Of a DNA stretch of 64,000 bases, positions 10,627-23,767 are shown piece after piece. The translations under genes and the position numbers were made by a program. The notes beneath the pieces are model-generated. The model saw nothing but the letters and a program-made list of their open reading frames with translations. It made no database searches and was not told the DNA's origin. Position 1 is the stretch's first letter. Each line of letters starts with the position of its first letter. Origin of the DNA: Apiotrichum sp. Y4204 (lineage: Eukaryota; Basidiomycota; Tremellomycetes; Trichosporonales; Trichosporonaceae); assembly GCA_025531455.1 (NCBI GenBank), contig JAMYHL010000020.1, positions 496,001 through 560,000 of the forward strand. The letters run 5' to 3'.

Positions 10627-13083
10627 ACGTACAGATAGATTTCACCGTCTCTCTAGACCACGGTTACTTAGGTATCGCTGCAGCTTGGCTGCATTAATTT
10701 CAGTAGTGCATGATTCATTTCTTTTGGTTCTTGTTGAGTTCTGTCGAAGAGAAACATGTCGGGGTGGGGCTCCGCAACGCGTCCCCTCACGAGTTTAGAC
10801 AATCCAGTTCAAATAATGTCATTCCCGACCCTGCAAAATTTCGTCAACAGAGTGACCGTCAGGATCAGGCGGAGTGGCCTGGTGGCCTGGTGGATCAGCG
10901 GCGGCCTAGATCCTGTCCTGTGCGCCCTGGAGTGCAAATCCTGTCTGATCCTGCGTCATGATCCTCGCGTCCCTGTCGATCCTGTCTAGCCTCTCTGGCC
11001 TGTCCTCTCCTGACTGTCAGTTGGTTGTCGGCTTTCTGCAACAACCGGTGGGTTGCCAGGGCCAGGGCATACTGTGGACGTGCTTGTTTTACTACTGGTC
11101 ACTCTCCGAAGCTCCGCTGAAATGGTAAGCGGAGACTGTCAACGAAACGAGGCCGGGGGACATTGCAATTGCAACCTGTCCAACTCGCGTTCAGCTCGAG
11201 CTGATCGCCCTCTGCCCCAAACTAGCCGGAGGTTTTTCGGTTATCGTACATCGGAGCCTACCTGCGTGACCTCAACGGCGCCACCTCTCACGCCATCCAC
11301 GCCAAGTATGCACGTGCTGCGGCATTGCTCTCGCGCTCTCGCATGCCTTGCGCCTTGGCCCTCCACAACAGGATATTTGTCCAGTAAGAGCCCATCCATG
11401 ATCAACGTCCATATGGTTTGTCGTCCTTTGCATGGTATTGGCCAACGCCGGCTGGCCGGCTAGTGACTTGGCGACATTTTTAAACTTTTTAGTGTATGCG
11501 GATCCATGGATCCTATCCGTGTGGATCGGTCAGCGTGTGGACAGTGGCTCCTGCGGTGGACTAACTGTGGGAATCCCGAGGAACAGGAGTTCGTTTCAAA
11601 ACCCTGTAGCGCGCTTCTGCGCATTCTGTGGCTGACCTGAAAAACAATGCGTCTCCTGCTGTCCTGTACTCCGGTACCCCTGTCCTGTGTCCCACGTACC
11701 CATGTCCCATGTTGTGCATGCGTGCCTGCTGCTTGCAATGCATCCATCCCCATGCAGATGGGTGTCATGGCTTTACGGTGCATGCGTGGGGAACAGTGGA
11801 TTGAAGGATCGAGGCCACTACGAGCATTGCGTCCTTGAGCTCCGGGCGGGTACGCAAGGACCACTGTGTGGTGCGGGGACCGGCCGGCGATCCGGCGACC
11901 GGCATCACGTTCTGACGTACACATGTTGAGATGTGATTGGACTGGAGGGCGGCCGGGCAGTCGGGTACAGTCCATTTACTCGTGCCGTAGTGCGCTTGCA
12001 CTACCCTCGTCCCATCCATTACCGCACGCGCAGGGCTTGAATGGCGCGTGCAATGCCGCACCGAAATATTATAGCGACAAAATTGTGCAAGAAAACAGGC
12101 AGAGCCGAGCAGCTCCGATGACGAGCGGCAGGGAACGGGCTAACCCAGTGGCGTCCACCAGCAGTCCAATGCGTGGCCCCGCCACAGGTTGCTGCGGCTG
12201 TGTGCATTTCCTGACAGGCATGTCCTGACAGGCCGGTCATTTACCCCGCCTTGCTGGGCTGCCAAAAAGCCCTAAGGGCCGCCGTCAGTCGCGATTAGAA
12301 TGTAAACTGCCTGTTGCGTGTTTGAACTTCCGCCGCGCGACGGGACGGCGATGGAGAGCGCGAGCAAAAAAGCGGGGAGCGGGATATTGCACAGGCGTCA
12401 GTGCTGGTGAATGTATGCACAGACTGCTGTTGAGACGGGCGGCATGAAGAAAAAAATGGTGACAAGAAAAGGCAAGACAGAATAAGAGCAAAGGAGAAAC
12501 AGACACATGAGAATCAAACATTGTACGGTATCTTTACCTCTCTCCTATCTCTCCGCTCTCCGATCTCTCCCCTCCCTCCTTTCCATCCACCAGAACCTCC
12601 CACATCCCACACACGCGCGCAGTATCACTTCCGATATTGCACGCCCTCTCTTCCGCCCCACAACACCCACTTCTCACCCCACTTTTTTGGGCCTCGCGTT
12701 CTCACCATTTGACGCTATCAACTTTCACACCGCAACGCTCCTTACGACCACCACCACCATCAGACTTGCTCACCTCCATTGCTGTGACTTGTCCGTCGTC
12801 CTCGTGTGTCACTCACCACTTCACGAGCGTCAACATTCACTCCCTTGAGCCACTTTTCTCCCCCCCTCGGTTTCTCGGTCATCGGCGGTCACAGTCGGTT
12901 CACACCCTCCATCCCCAACCTCAACCTCCACCGATCGCAGTCGCCCAGCCAGAGTCGCCCTTGACAACAAGCGCCAGTCCCGCGATTCCAACCCCAACCA
13001 TTGTCCCACTCTCACAGTTCCCACAGTAGCCATCCGGCACTCTCGACAACCCCGTTTGTCCACTATCAGAAGACATCTTCATC
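10627..13083. other. Gap: 3' flank of permease and long CT-rich leader of DGAT2
   Basis: No supported gene. From about 12530 to 13080 the plus strand is strongly pyrimidine-rich with repeated CCCTCC and CACCAC, typical of long 5' untranslated leaders in this genome. The 113-130 codon frames inside it are low-complexity Pro/Ser/His translations of that tract and are unlikely to be genes. The part from 10627 to 12500 shows nothing I can interpret. Confidence 0.6.
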
Positions 13084-15278
13084 ATGACCACTGCACCCTT
13101 GTGGACCGCCAACTCGCCCCATACCTCTACGGCTTCGTCTAACTCCGCGTCGACTAGCCCTGCAATTTCCCAGAAAGCAGAACTTGAGCCTGACTGCTCT
13201 GGACTTCGCCTCCGCCTCTCTGCTCCGACTTTCAACAGTGACGACGAGGCCCCCAGCCATGATGGTGCATCGAGCTTCGGTGCCCTAAGCCCTCCCGAGA
13301 CCCCGGACATGGTATCCCGTGCGCCCTCCCTGCTCCCCTTGAACGATGAGACCGCAATGATGGCCGTTGCGGAGAAACACTCCAAGAGCAAGAAGAAAGT
13401 TGCTCAGAAGCAAAAGCAGAAGGGAAAGTCGAAGGGCGCGAAAAGCCCTCTCCTTGACGCTCTCAAGCTCCCGCTCAGCGAGATTATCCCGCGTCCAGTG
13501 CAGATCAAGTGAGTCCGCCCCAAGAACTGCCTGTCAAACGTGCCTGCGTTCGGAGAACTGCCAATCCGCGAACGCGCGGCTCAGGGGTAGTATCCACCGT
13601 TGCGGTGTCGTTTCTGTAGTCGCGCAGCGTGTCCGTGGATCTTCCCGATACACAGCCTGCGACCTCCTGCCATCGTCTGATGCTTGACGAATTCGGGGTG
13701 CATCGTTGAGCGCATTTGTGGTGTTTGGATTTGTGGTGTTTGGATGATTGCGCCCGCGTCATCCCAACTCTGTTCATGTGACACGAGCGCCATGTAGTCG
13801 CGCCTAAACGCGTTCTCGGCCTACGACAATCTTCTCGTCGCAGCTGACCGTCCAGATTTGCACCTCTCCACATCCCCCCTCACCGTCGACTACAGACACT
13901 CGCCGTTGCAACATGGGCGCTTATGATACCGATTTGCTACATCGTCTTCTTCCTTCTCCTGTAAGTCTCTACTCGCCAAGCATTTGTCCTGAGGATTACT
14001 CAGCTCCCTGCCCTTCCTATGGCCAATCACTGTTCCTTATCTCATTTGGGCGATGTTCATCGACAACGCTCAGAACCACGGTGGACGTCGCAAGAAGTGG
14101 GCCCGCAACTTCTTCGCTTGGAAGTATTTCGCCCGTGAGTGACCTTGAGTGCACCTACTGGGAGTGCGATCCCACTCCTGGGTTGGCCTCTTTACAAATT
14201 TCACGCACCAGGAGCACAAAAGTTGACACATGCAGAGTACTACCCGTGCAGGTGAGTTTGTCCCAGTCAAAGATCGAAACAGTGTGACGTCAACAATCGA
14301 AGGTATTTGCGAATGGGTTACTGACGCACGGACCAGCCTTGTAAAGGAGGCAGACCTTGCGCCTGAGGGTCGCTACGTATTTGGATACCACCCCCACGGA
14401 ATTATTGGAATGTAAGGACAGACTTCGGTATGGCGAACTTGACTAATAAAACAGGGGCGCCGTCGCAACGTTCGCTACGGAGGCTACCGGGTTCTCTGAG
14501 AACTTCCCCGGTATCAAGCCGCATCTCTTGACGCTTGGTGAGTCGTGGTTCTATCCACAGCGTCCGGTACCGACTAACAGTCACAGAGACAAACTTCAAG
14601 ATCCCGATCTACCGCGATATTCTGATGGCACATGGCATCTGCTCGGTATCGCGCAAGTCGTGTGTCAACATTCTTAACTTGGGCCCGGGCAACGCCATTA
14701 CAATTGTTGTCGGAGGTGCTGCTGAGTCGCTCTCCGCCCACCCTGGCACCCATGACCTCACCCTCAAGAGGCGTCTGGGCTTCATCAAGGTTGCCATTCG
14801 AGAGGGCGCCTCGCTCGTCCCAGTATTTTCGTTCGGCGAGAACGACGTAAGTGAACACTGGCGCAGATCACCTTGTCGCGCCATCTGGGTGATCATTTAT
14901 TGACAAATTAGATATATGAGCAGCTCGCAAATGAGAAGGGCACGACCGTCTACAGGCTCCAGAAGCAGTTCCAGAAGCTGTTTGGATTCACCCTTCCTCT
15001 CTTCCACGGCCGTGGCATATTCAACTACAACTATGGCTTGATGGTGAGTACAAGACCTCAGCTGGCGCTGTGACAGTAGTCTGACCGTGTAGCCGTTCCG
15101 CCATCCCATCGTTTCGGTTATCGGCCGCCCTATCCATACCGAGAAGTGCGCACAGCCGACTCCCGAATATGTGCAGGACATCCAGAAGCAGTACATTGAT
15201 GAGCTTGTGCGTATTTGGGACAAGTACAAGAACCTTTACGCGCAGAACCGCACGCGCGAGCTCACTTTGATCGAGTAA
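13084..15278 (+). CDS. DGA1: Diacylglycerol O-acyltransferase, DGAT2 type, about 478 aa
   Basis: It transfers an acyl group from acyl-CoA to diacylglycerol, the last step of triacylglycerol synthesis, at the ER and lipid droplets. Nine exons: 13084-13508, 13856-13960, 14004-14134, 14212-14251, 14337-14411, 14455-14537, 14587-14846, 14912-15043, 15093-15278. An N-terminal extension of about 140 residues is Ser-rich and then very basic (KSKKKVAQKQKQKGKSKG). Next come the family motif FAPLHIPPHRRLQTLAV, two adjacent hydrophobic segments (about 155-190), YFA...EYYPCSLVK, the catalytic FGYHPHG block (HPHG at about 252-255), VGGAAESL, KRRLGFIKVAIREGASLVPV with FSFGEND, and the HGRGIF block. All hallmark motifs are intact. 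The short fourth exon is the least certain boundary. With the desaturase and the lipid-droplet hydrolase elsewhere in the window it fits an oil-storing yeast. Confidence 0.92.
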
Positions 15279-15502
15279 ACCTTTATCTTATGCACTGGAT
15301 TTGTATCATGGAAGCGCTTTGTGCAGTTTGGGGAGCGCGGAGGTGCAATGCAGAACAACATGAGTGGCGTGGTGCACATCTAGCAGATCTTGTTCTGGTC
15401 CACCTCCACCGATCACCCTGACGGATTTTTGGCTGCCTCCACTTTCCACAACTCGACATAAACTGTCCTTCTGTTCTATCACTCTCAACAACTCGGCAGA
15501 CA

Positions 15503-16363
15503 ATGAACCAGGCTGTATGTCGCTCTGCGTCGCATTATCCACGGAGCCGCCCTCTGATCTCAGGTATATATCCCGCTCGAGGACCAGTCAGCAGAGGACC
15601 AGAAATGGATGGCTGAGGCCATCGCCATGGTGCGTTTGGAGACTCGAAAGGCGCCGAGTATCTGCTGACGCTTGTCCAACCTGCTCTTTCGCGTTCCCAT
15701 CCCTCTACTCTCCCCCCCTCTTCCCCATCCTCGACAATTACCCACTTTCAACCACAGGCCCAAGAAGCACTGGACAATGACGAAGTGCCCGTCGGCTGCG
15801 TCTTTGTCAAGGGCGGCGCGGCGATCGCGCGCGCGCGCAACCGCACAAACGAATGGCGCAACGCAACGCTACACGCCGAGCTCGAGGCGATGGACCATTT
15901 CCTCCCGCACCACCCTCCGCCGCTGAGCGAGATCACGCTGTACGTTACTGTCGAGCCGTGCGTCATGTGTGCCAGTGCGCTGCGGCAGGTCGGCATCGGG
16001 CGCGTCGTGTATGGTGCCGGAAACGACAGGTTTGGCGGGTGTGGAAGCGTGCTGGACGTCAGTGATAGGTATGTTGGGAAGTGTTTGCGATGCTCACACT
16101 AGTCCCATGCTTGATACCAACCCCGCGTTCGAGGCTGTTGGGGGATACCTCCGTGACGAGGCGATCATGCTGCTGCGCCGCTTCTACATGAGCGAGAACC
16201 AGAATGGTAAGTGGGATTTAACTCCTCTTCGGACAGTCCTTGCTTACAGTCACCAGCGCCGAATCCGAAGAAGAAGGCGACGCGCGTGCTCAAGACTGAC
16301 ATTCCCCCGCCCCCATCGAGCAACACCCCATCGCGTCCCTCGTCGGTGCCGCTTGAGCAATAG
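15503..16363 (+). CDS. TAD2: tRNA-specific adenosine-34 deaminase catalytic subunit, 199 aa
   Basis: Catalytic subunit of the Tad2-Tad3 dimer that converts A34 to inosine in tRNA anticodons, an essential step in decoding. Exons: 15503-15514, 15564-15629, 15758-16068, 16103-16206, 16257-16363. The first exon encodes only Met-Asn-Gln-Ala. The cytidine/deoxycytidylate deaminase fold shows the zinc ligands and proton shuttle: His-Ala-Glu at 65-67 (Glu67 catalytic) and Pro-Cys-Val-Met-Cys at 93-97. The GNDRFGGCGSVLDV block that follows is typical of Tad2/TadA. The C-terminal tail is basic then Ser/Pro-rich, beyond the enzyme core. The presence of HAE rather than a Val substitution separates it from the non-catalytic partner Tad3. 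It starts 224 bp after the DGAT2 stop and converges on NPR3 with only 69 bp between stops. Confidence 0.93.
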
Positions 16364-16432
16364 CTAGTTGTATCTCACCATATGTAACATACACATACAA
16401 GGCCCAGATGTCCTGAATCTACAACTACTTCA

Positions 16433-19400
16433 CTACGGTTGGACGGTGAGCATCAACTAAAATGTCAGCTTGAAGACGACGGAGATGAGCCCTGCTACTC
16501 ACATCGTTGCGATACGCGTGAACGATATCCCCAAGCTCGCGGCGAGCCAGGCCGGTGCGGAACATGATCTCCTCGAAGGATGTGACGCCGTCAAAGTACT
16601 GAACACACCTTGGCATCAGTACCTGTCGTGCGACCATCCATGACTCACATATCAAACCGGCTCTGCATGACAGCATTCGAGTCATGCTCACGGATGACTC
16701 GAAGCCAGCGCGCCTCGTCCTTTTGTGCGCGCCCAGGAGCGAAAATGAAGCTCGACGTGAAATGAGGGATGGTGCCGGCTTTGGGCTCGCTTTCATCCAG
16801 ACTGAACTCGCCAAATAGATGCTTGGTCGCCTCGAGGGCGTCGCCAGCGGGAGGTCCATCGCCTTCGGCATCCGAATCCATCTCGAGGTCCGAGTCGTAA
16901 TCGAGGATTGAGTCGGTAGTCGCCGTGCTGGAGCGCGGCACTTCCAGTGGATACTGCAGCGGGGTGGGAGGCACATTGTTGAGACGCGGGACGCGGGATG
17001 CGAAGGCTACGTCGAGGGGGTTCTGCTCCGCTGCCCGCGGGGTGACAAGATCCGAGTTTGGAGATGTCATGGCAGACACCGATGAAACAGTCGCAGCACC
17101 AAAGGAAGGGCGTGTGCTGCGCGATCCGCCTGACGTCTTGGAGTTCATTGATTGGGATCGCTTACGCAACCACTTTGTCCGCCGGCGGTGCCAGAGTCGC
17201 CTCCACGCTACCTCCTTCACTGCTGGAGAAGCAATGACACGCGCGCGTGTGCGGACCTGCTGAACCAAGTCGTTCTTGAGGAGCCATCCAACAGCACGGA
17301 GATATGTTTCGCGGTCTATATGCGTGTCGCGTGGGATGAAGTCGCGGAGCGGCAGAGGCGCCATCGAGATTCCCGCGACAAACTGCACCAGCGGAGGCAG
17401 CTTTGGGAAGAGAATGTTCCACCGACGCTGGTGTTGAGCGAGTGTACGCAAGTGATCGGAAATAGTGGTTGGGATAAACATGTTGCGCAGACGACTGCTA
17501 ATCACGTCAATGAGTATGGCGCGCTTGCTTTGCACCAGCTCGCGGGCGAGGGGTATCACAATGCCTTCAAGGTCGAAGCGAAGCGTATGTGCTATTTCCT
17601 GTAGTGGCTTGGTGATGTCGCAAGCCGCGATTAGAGCCGAGAGCAGCTCATCCTCTTCCCGTTGTGAGCGGGTATTACGGCGGACAGTTTCGCGGGCAGA
17701 TGCCATTGACGCAATGGGATCCGCCTCCTCGTCCTGCAAAATCAGGAGCGTTTGCCAAGGGTCGACTCGCAGATGTGGCTGTTTGGAAAGCAACAGTCCG
17801 TCTGGACCAGTGACCCCGACCCACTCCTCGTCGCTGTCGCTGCTATCGGTGTCAATTGCTAATGCTACTCCGCAGTCCATGTTGACGCGCTTGGGCGGTA
17901 GGACGATGGAGATGGGGATGGTGCCCACGTTGACAATGACAGTCGTTGGCAAGTTGGAGAAATGGCTGTTGATAGCCTTCCCTTTAAGCTTGTGCAAAGC
18001 TGAAAAGAGTTCGTGCAAGCTCTGAGCAAGGTCCGACTGTTCCACACATTGACGGAGACAGTCGACAACAGGAACACCTGAACATGTCAGTATAGCACTA
18101 GATTCTAGGCTTACCATCCGCTATTGCTTTCTCCCTAATCCTTGCCAGCTCCCTGACCTGCTTTCCAACCCAGTTGTCCTTAACCTGCAGGGCGTATGCG
18201 GCTGCGGTCCACTTGAAGGCGATTTCGCGGTAGATATGATTCAACGCCTCATTCAAGGGTGCCTCGCCTTCCGGTCGCGTGTCTGGTTTGTCGATGATGA
18301 GTACCAGGTGGAACATGTTCAACGTCGCCGCATCTTCCTCCTTTTTAGCGTTATTGTTGCGCGCCAGGGATGTCGACGCCGACATGGAGGCGTTCAAATC
18401 AGCAGTGGACGCAGCCATGCCATTCGACACGCTGTCGTTACTGGTATTATTGGGACTACCAGAACTGTTGGCACCGTTGGCATTGGGGGTAGTGCTGGTG
18501 GTACTGGTAGAGTTGGCAGTGTTGGTAGTGTTGGCATTGTTGGGACTGCTGGCATTGTTGGGACTGCTGGCATTGCTGGTACTGTTGGCATTGTTGGACG
18601 CATTGGAGTTGCTCGCAGCATTTGCGTTGCTGGCGTTCATGGCGTCCCGATGCAGCGCGTCGCGATGAAGGTTGGGCAGACTGGCAGAGCTCTCCTGCAG
18701 CCGCTCAAAGCGAGAATGCGGGCTCTCGGGGTGTTCCGCAACGGGACGCAGTGATGCCTCGCGTGGTGCCGGCGAGTCATTCATCCGTCGGCCACGGGAC
18801 ACTCGCCGCGGCTCCTCGTCCTCGTCCTCGTCGCTGTCGTATGTGGGGAACTGCCACTTCCCGTCCGCGGAATTGCACACTGGATGGCCAATGAATATAA
18901 GCTCGTTCACAGACACCTCAAACTTGCGGTTACACGCCGCTCGAGGTGGTGTCAACAGATCCCCGAGGAAGTCGAGACTGTATCCCAGCGCATTGTTGTA
19001 TTGGGCCTCGACGAACGCATTCGTCTTGCCTCCCCCACGCTTACTGTTCCCGATGCGAGCGGTGGCCTCACTCTCAACGACACTCCCTCTCCGACCATCA
19101 TAGACAATCTCAGTAAACGGTTTCGGAGCGTTCAGGCGCGCCGACGGGGCATTCGACTCGGTATCCGAGCTGTATCGTCGCGGAGTGTGGCTGCGCGATG
19201 CACCACCATCAAACATGCGGTCAAAGTCCGAGTCATCTGACGAGGAGCTTGTATCTGTCGGTGAGCTTCCCACTTCGGTCATATGGCTGTGGAAGCTGCC
19301 AGTGCTGTTGGGCGGCATGCCGTTCGCGGACGAGGTCGATCCGTCGCGGCCACGACGGCTCGCGACTGCGCGCCCGCTCGACGCATTCGATCCCCATATA

Positions 19401-19675
19401 TATGTGCTGCTGCGTGCGCGAGACCCAGCCGGACCACTCCCCCGTGAACCCTCAGCGCGGTGCCGCGGGAACAGCCGGTGCGACTTGTGGTCTACGGTCG
19501 AGTCCTTCGCGGTATACGTTGCGATCGAGTAGACGGGCTGTTGGAGACGCGTCTCTGGCGATGTCGGGTCTGGAGGATATCGGAAGACATAGCGGTCCCG
19601 CGACGTCGAGGAGACGAAGAGGATCCCAAGGATGTTCTCCGCCATCGCTGTGGCCGGTGATGTAGGTGATGTCAA
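16433..19675 (-). CDS. NPR3: NPR3-like subunit of the GATOR1/SEACIT complex, about 1039 aa
   Basis: Npr3 with Npr2 and Iml1 forms the GTPase-activating complex that turns off TORC1 when amino acids are scarce, at the vacuole surface. Four exons on the minus strand: 19675-18115, 18077-16649, 16608-16503, 16456-16433. Recognition rests on the N-terminal longin-type strand ILGILFVSSTSRDRYVFRYP, the block LIFIGHPVCNSADGKW, MFHLVLIIDKP with NEALNHIYREIAFKWTAAAY, and the C-terminal winged helix (SNAVMQSRFDMCVQYFDGVT, FEEIMFRTGLARRELGDIV). Between them lie a long Ser-rich insert and an Asn/Ser/Thr run of about 75 residues encoded at about 18420-18640. Translation could instead start at the second Met (19645). 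The 3' end faces TAD2; the 5' end is divergent from EMC7 across 313 bp. The short third intron ends at an AAG acceptor chosen for frame and conservation. Confidence 0.88.
18414..18640 (-). repeat. Asn/Ser/Thr-rich low-complexity tract inside NPR3
   Basis: Read on the minus strand this encodes about 75 residues almost only of Asn, Ser, Ala and Thr, with repeats of the form SPNNASSPNNAN. At the DNA level it is a run of imperfect 9-15 bp repeats built on GTTGGCATTG-like units. Such tracts expand by slippage and usually form disordered linkers. Confidence 0.8.
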
Positions 19676-19988
19676 CAGTCGTCAAAGGCGGAAAGATGGT
19701 GGGTGTGTTGATTTAGACAACTAACTGCATGGTGCATGGTGCGTGATTCATGGAGGACGAGGATTGTAGCGAAGTGTTGATGTCATTTCTAATAGGCATT
19801 AATAGCGGAGCCAAACCTGATAAGGGCCTTGGACCAGTCATCATAATCGGCCCTAGCCGCCTGAAATCGTGGTGCCGGTGACGCCGAACCGTGTCGGTGC
19901 TGTCGTCGTCAACACCCCATCTCCGTCGAGTTCTCTCCACCCAGCTATCTTATCTCATCTACTTTCCAGCTACGACTTGCATCGCATC
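19676..19988. promoter_or_regulatory. Divergent promoter between NPR3 and EMC7
   Basis: These 313 bp separate the two start codons and must hold both promoters. No TATA box close to either start is evident. I see no strong motif. Confidence 0.5.
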
Positions 19989-21020
19989 ATGCACCCCGGG
20001 GCCCTCTTTATCCTGGCGTACGTTTCCGTGTCCTTGTAAATGTTGATAACAGTGCATTGCCCGCGATGGGTGCGGACCTCCGTGGCCGCCTGGTACCCAA
20101 CGCCCAGCTCAGTACGTCGATGTTTCAAGTGTCGCGCGTCGGGGCGCTCTAGCCACCGCGTATATGGAACATTCTTTTTCTAACGGCAGACCTGACCTCC
20201 ATTCCGCTGGCCAGCCGTGTCGAGCTGGATTACGGAGCCGCGAACGCCATGTTCGACGCGGACGGGTCATTTGAGCTGTGAGATGGACGCTGACATCGTA
20301 TCGCTGACAGCCGTAGGTCGGGAGTCAACGCAGGACGCCATGTCGTGCGGCCAATCATCCCCGGGTTTTCCGTTCCCTCAGTATGTGCAGTGATGGACCG
20401 AAACAGTTCAGATCGCCGAGGCTGACCGCAGTTCATCGTCTCCGTCCCGGAGAATGAGACCGAGACACCTCACGTGCAGACGTACTACCCCGACCGCCTG
20501 GCGCTGTCCCTTTCCGAGGCATCGCTTCCCTACCCGCTGGAGATTGCGGCCGACGGGGAACTCAACTACTACACCCCGCCTCCGGGCATGAACATTGTCC
20601 AGATGTTCAAGTCGCCGATGATGCTCATGATGATCTTCTCGGCGGTGATGGCACTGGCTCTTCCCAAGCTCACGGTGAGTTGCTAGTCCTACGAGCGGAT
20701 GACGCAGAATCACATGTGAGGGACGTACTAATGGTGATAGGCATCTCTTGAGCTGGACCCCGAGACGGCGAAGGAGTTCCGCGAGCAGCACAAGACTATC
20801 AACAAGATGCAGACTTCAGCCATGGACTGGAGTGGATCGTGAGTCCACACGATGTAAACACCAATCACTCGTGGCTGACTTCAGTTTGTCTGGCATGCTC
20901 GCTGCGGGGGCGGCGGGGCCCGATGGCGGTGCGGCTTCGCCGAAGGCCGGATCCGGGACACCCTCAGGGGGAGCCTCGCGCGGCGGCGGCCCAGGCAAGC
21001 GCGGCGGGAAGCGCAAATGA
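19989..21020 (+). CDS. EMC7: ER membrane protein complex subunit 7, 238 aa
   Basis: Subunit of the EMC insertase that places tail-anchored and multipass proteins in the ER membrane. Seven exons: 19989-20017, 20053-20111, 20190-20277, 20317-20380, 20432-20674, 20741-20838, 20885-21020. The product has a short signal peptide, a lumenal beta-sandwich with the family pattern GADLRGRLVPNAQL, ASRVELDYG, FDADGSFELSGVNAGRHVV and YYPDRLALSL, one membrane span (MMLMMIFSAVMALALPKL, about residues 140-160), then a cytosolic helix and a Gly/Ser/Lys-rich tail ending GGKRK. The DPETAKEFREQHKTINK segment after the membrane span is typical of EMC7. Length agrees with animal and fungal relatives. The basic Gly-rich C-terminus is longer than I would expect and may be lineage-specific. 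Confidence 0.9.
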
Positions 21021-23767
21021 GACGGGAGCTGGAGCACATAGACATGTACTCTTTTTTCGAGATCAACACGGCGTCGCGGCAATCGCCGAACAGAGATTGA
21101 GCCGCCGGCCGCCGGCAACGCCAAACTCACCTTGACGACCATTGATTACCTACTGATTGTTATTCATCCGATCATCGCGGCGGCGATCGAGACACGGCGA
21201 GCAGGTCCGAAGTGGCAGGGAATGAGGCGATGAGAAACTGGCCGATAACTTTGGGTAGATACCAGAGCCGACGGACATTACGCCCTGCTGCGCATTTCTT
21301 GGGGATTGGACCATGCCCTGTTCGATCACTTTGTGGAAATGTCCTATATGATGCACAGCGCGCAGCCATGGGGCGCCATCGTGAACAACACATTAAACAC
21401 GAATCATGACGAAAACCATCATGTCGTTCGAGTTACGGTGCCGTCATGAGGGGTCCCAAGGCGAAGGCCCGAGATTGTGTTGTCCGAGAACGGTCACCAT
21501 TGGCTTTCAGTGCTGCCGTGGGCCGCTGGATTGATCTCATACGACCCCGCGTGTGCGATTGTTGAACGCAAGAGCGTGTTGCATGCCGACATTCTGTGAG
21601 CCAACAGCCCGATCATAACCACTGGAGGCATTCGGTCTCCCAGATCCCAGTAGTGGTCTGAAAATAAGTAGGTTCAGGACCCGTAACGTGGGTACACACT
21701 TATCTACACACTACAATCCCGATCGCATGTGCCTTTCCGCCCGAGTTCCTGCTTATCTCCATCCTCAACATCGTACGAGTTGGCTGATTTCACCACCAGC
21801 CATGCTAACCAAACCTTCTGTAATGAGAGTCAGCCACAGAGATGAATGATTGTTTAGAGGAAAACTTGCGACACCGCATCCCGCAGCCGTTAGAGCACCA
21901 ACGGAAACCATGTGACGATGGGATATGTGATCGGATCCCGAGGTACCATGTCGAGGAGCTCGTGGTGAGCATGGTGAGCTTGCTGCAAAGTACACGGGGC
22001 ATTCTGAGACAACACTGCAGGCAACAACAGCTTGCCTGGCTGACGAAAGGTCAAACTGACCACACGAGTGAAGCAAACCAGCGAAAAGGGAGATGTACAG
22101 CGCCGCGTGATAACCGGCAGCACGTGAATCCTCTAGTCATGCACAGCAGTGAGCAAGATCGGAGTGCAGCGAAACAGCACGCACTGCTGTGAGCTTGGCA
22201 AGATCGGATTCTGAACATTACTTCACTCATGGTGAAGACATTGGAGTCCGACCTGTGTTCCAAACGTTCGAACTTTATTCACCGCCTCTTTTCCTGAATG
22301 TCGCAGCTGTGGTGTGGAGAACTTGGCTACCAAGCTGCTTAGGACCTGGGGGCGAGGGAGCTACTATTACTTCTGTTCTTAATTCATCCTATGAGTAATA
22401 GCAGCGATTATCAGAGAGTACTCGAGAGTTGGTAATGAACTCCTCACGCGCACTAATAACCCATGTTGCATTTTGGCACTTGCAGGATCGGAGATCGAGG
22501 TAGTATCGATCAGGCAGGAGGGCAGAGGAGGCAGGGCACCTGAGCCTGGGCCCTGGGTACCGAGGTTGAGCGGCCACCGCTCTTCTGCCCTGGGATAAAT
22601 TTCTTGATTTTTCTTCCCTTCCCTTTCTCAATTGTTTCCCTTTTGCGCCTTGCCATTTCTGCCTGCACACAGACATCGCCTTCTTTAAACTTTTCGACCC
22701 TTTTTACTGCCAGGAACTCTCTCTGGCTGTGGTGGCTGTGGCTGCTTTGGCTGGCATGCGGTTGGGAATTTGGTGAGAGTCCCTGTTTTCTGTGCAAATC
22801 CCGCCCACGTACCCGGTCTAGCACAGCAGCCCAGCCCATGCAGCCCATGCCATCCACACATATCGTCCCGGCCGCGCCACATTGGGTGGATGCAGGCTGT
22901 GGTCCTGGGGGGACAGTCAGAAGGAGAGTGACACCATGCATGTATCCACAACGCGCCACGACTGCCACGACTGCGTACTGCGCACCACCTACGACCCTCG
23001 TACGCCCACCCCCCCTCTCATATGCGCATCTCTCTCTCTTGGACCGCACACTGTACACACACCGAGCGGGGGCTGCAAGCTGCACCAGAGCTACTTTTGA
23101 TTCTCAAGATCTCATTGCACACACACAAGACCACGCACATTCACTCTTTGCTTGGTTCTCCTCTCCTCCCCTCCCCTGCTCCTCCTCCACCACTCTTGAT
23201 CCATTTCCATTCTCATTCTCTCGCCATCCTCCTCTTGTTGGTGGCTATCCTTTCCTCTGCTCTCATTATCTACGAAAGTATATATCCCTCCACTCGTTCT
23301 CCCCTCCCGATCTTCCCCCTCCCTTTGCCACTTGTCCCCTCTCTTCCCGTCACACAAAGTACGACAAGCGAGTCTTGTTCCCCTCCAGCCCGCACCGCCC
23401 GCACCGCTGTGGTCATTCCTTCCCCTCGCCTTGGCACCGCCGCCGCCTCCAACGCACCGACCATTGTCGTTTCGTACCACACCCCCTAGCGTCTCTCCTT
23501 AGCTCCTTGAACGGGGACCAGTAAAAGCCTTTTTCGTTCCGACACCCCTTGATTCCACTCTGGCACCACTTCCTCCCGTGTCATAACCTCACACCTGTCA
23601 TCGTTCAGTTGGCAACTACGTCTCTCACGTCTTCCAATTCTTCATCTATCATCACAGCGCGCAACCTATTGCATTCGAGGACGTTGAACAGCTAGGCGAC
23701 ATCGACCCGCGAAATACTCCCAACTTGCGTCTTCCTTATCGACTTCCAATCTTGTTAACCTTCCAAC
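21021..23767. other. 2.7-kb gap: no gene seen; CT-rich leader of the syntaxin gene
   Basis: 21021-22400 is comparatively AT-rich with no credible exon. From about 22580 to 23760 the plus strand is a pyrimidine-rich tract (long CTCCTC and CACACA runs). This leaves frames of up to 306 codons (22604-23524), but their translation is low-complexity Ser/Pro/His/Leu and unlike any protein family I know. The most likely reading is promoter plus a long 5' untranslated leader of the downstream syntaxin gene, possibly with an untranslated intron. Confidence 0.6.

Noticed and set aside
22604..23524. 306-codon plus-strand frame upstream of the syntaxin gene
   Set aside because: It translates a CT-rich leader into low-complexity Ser/Pro/His/Leu sequence, has no domain, and ends just before the syntaxin start. 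Stops are rare in such tracts by composition.
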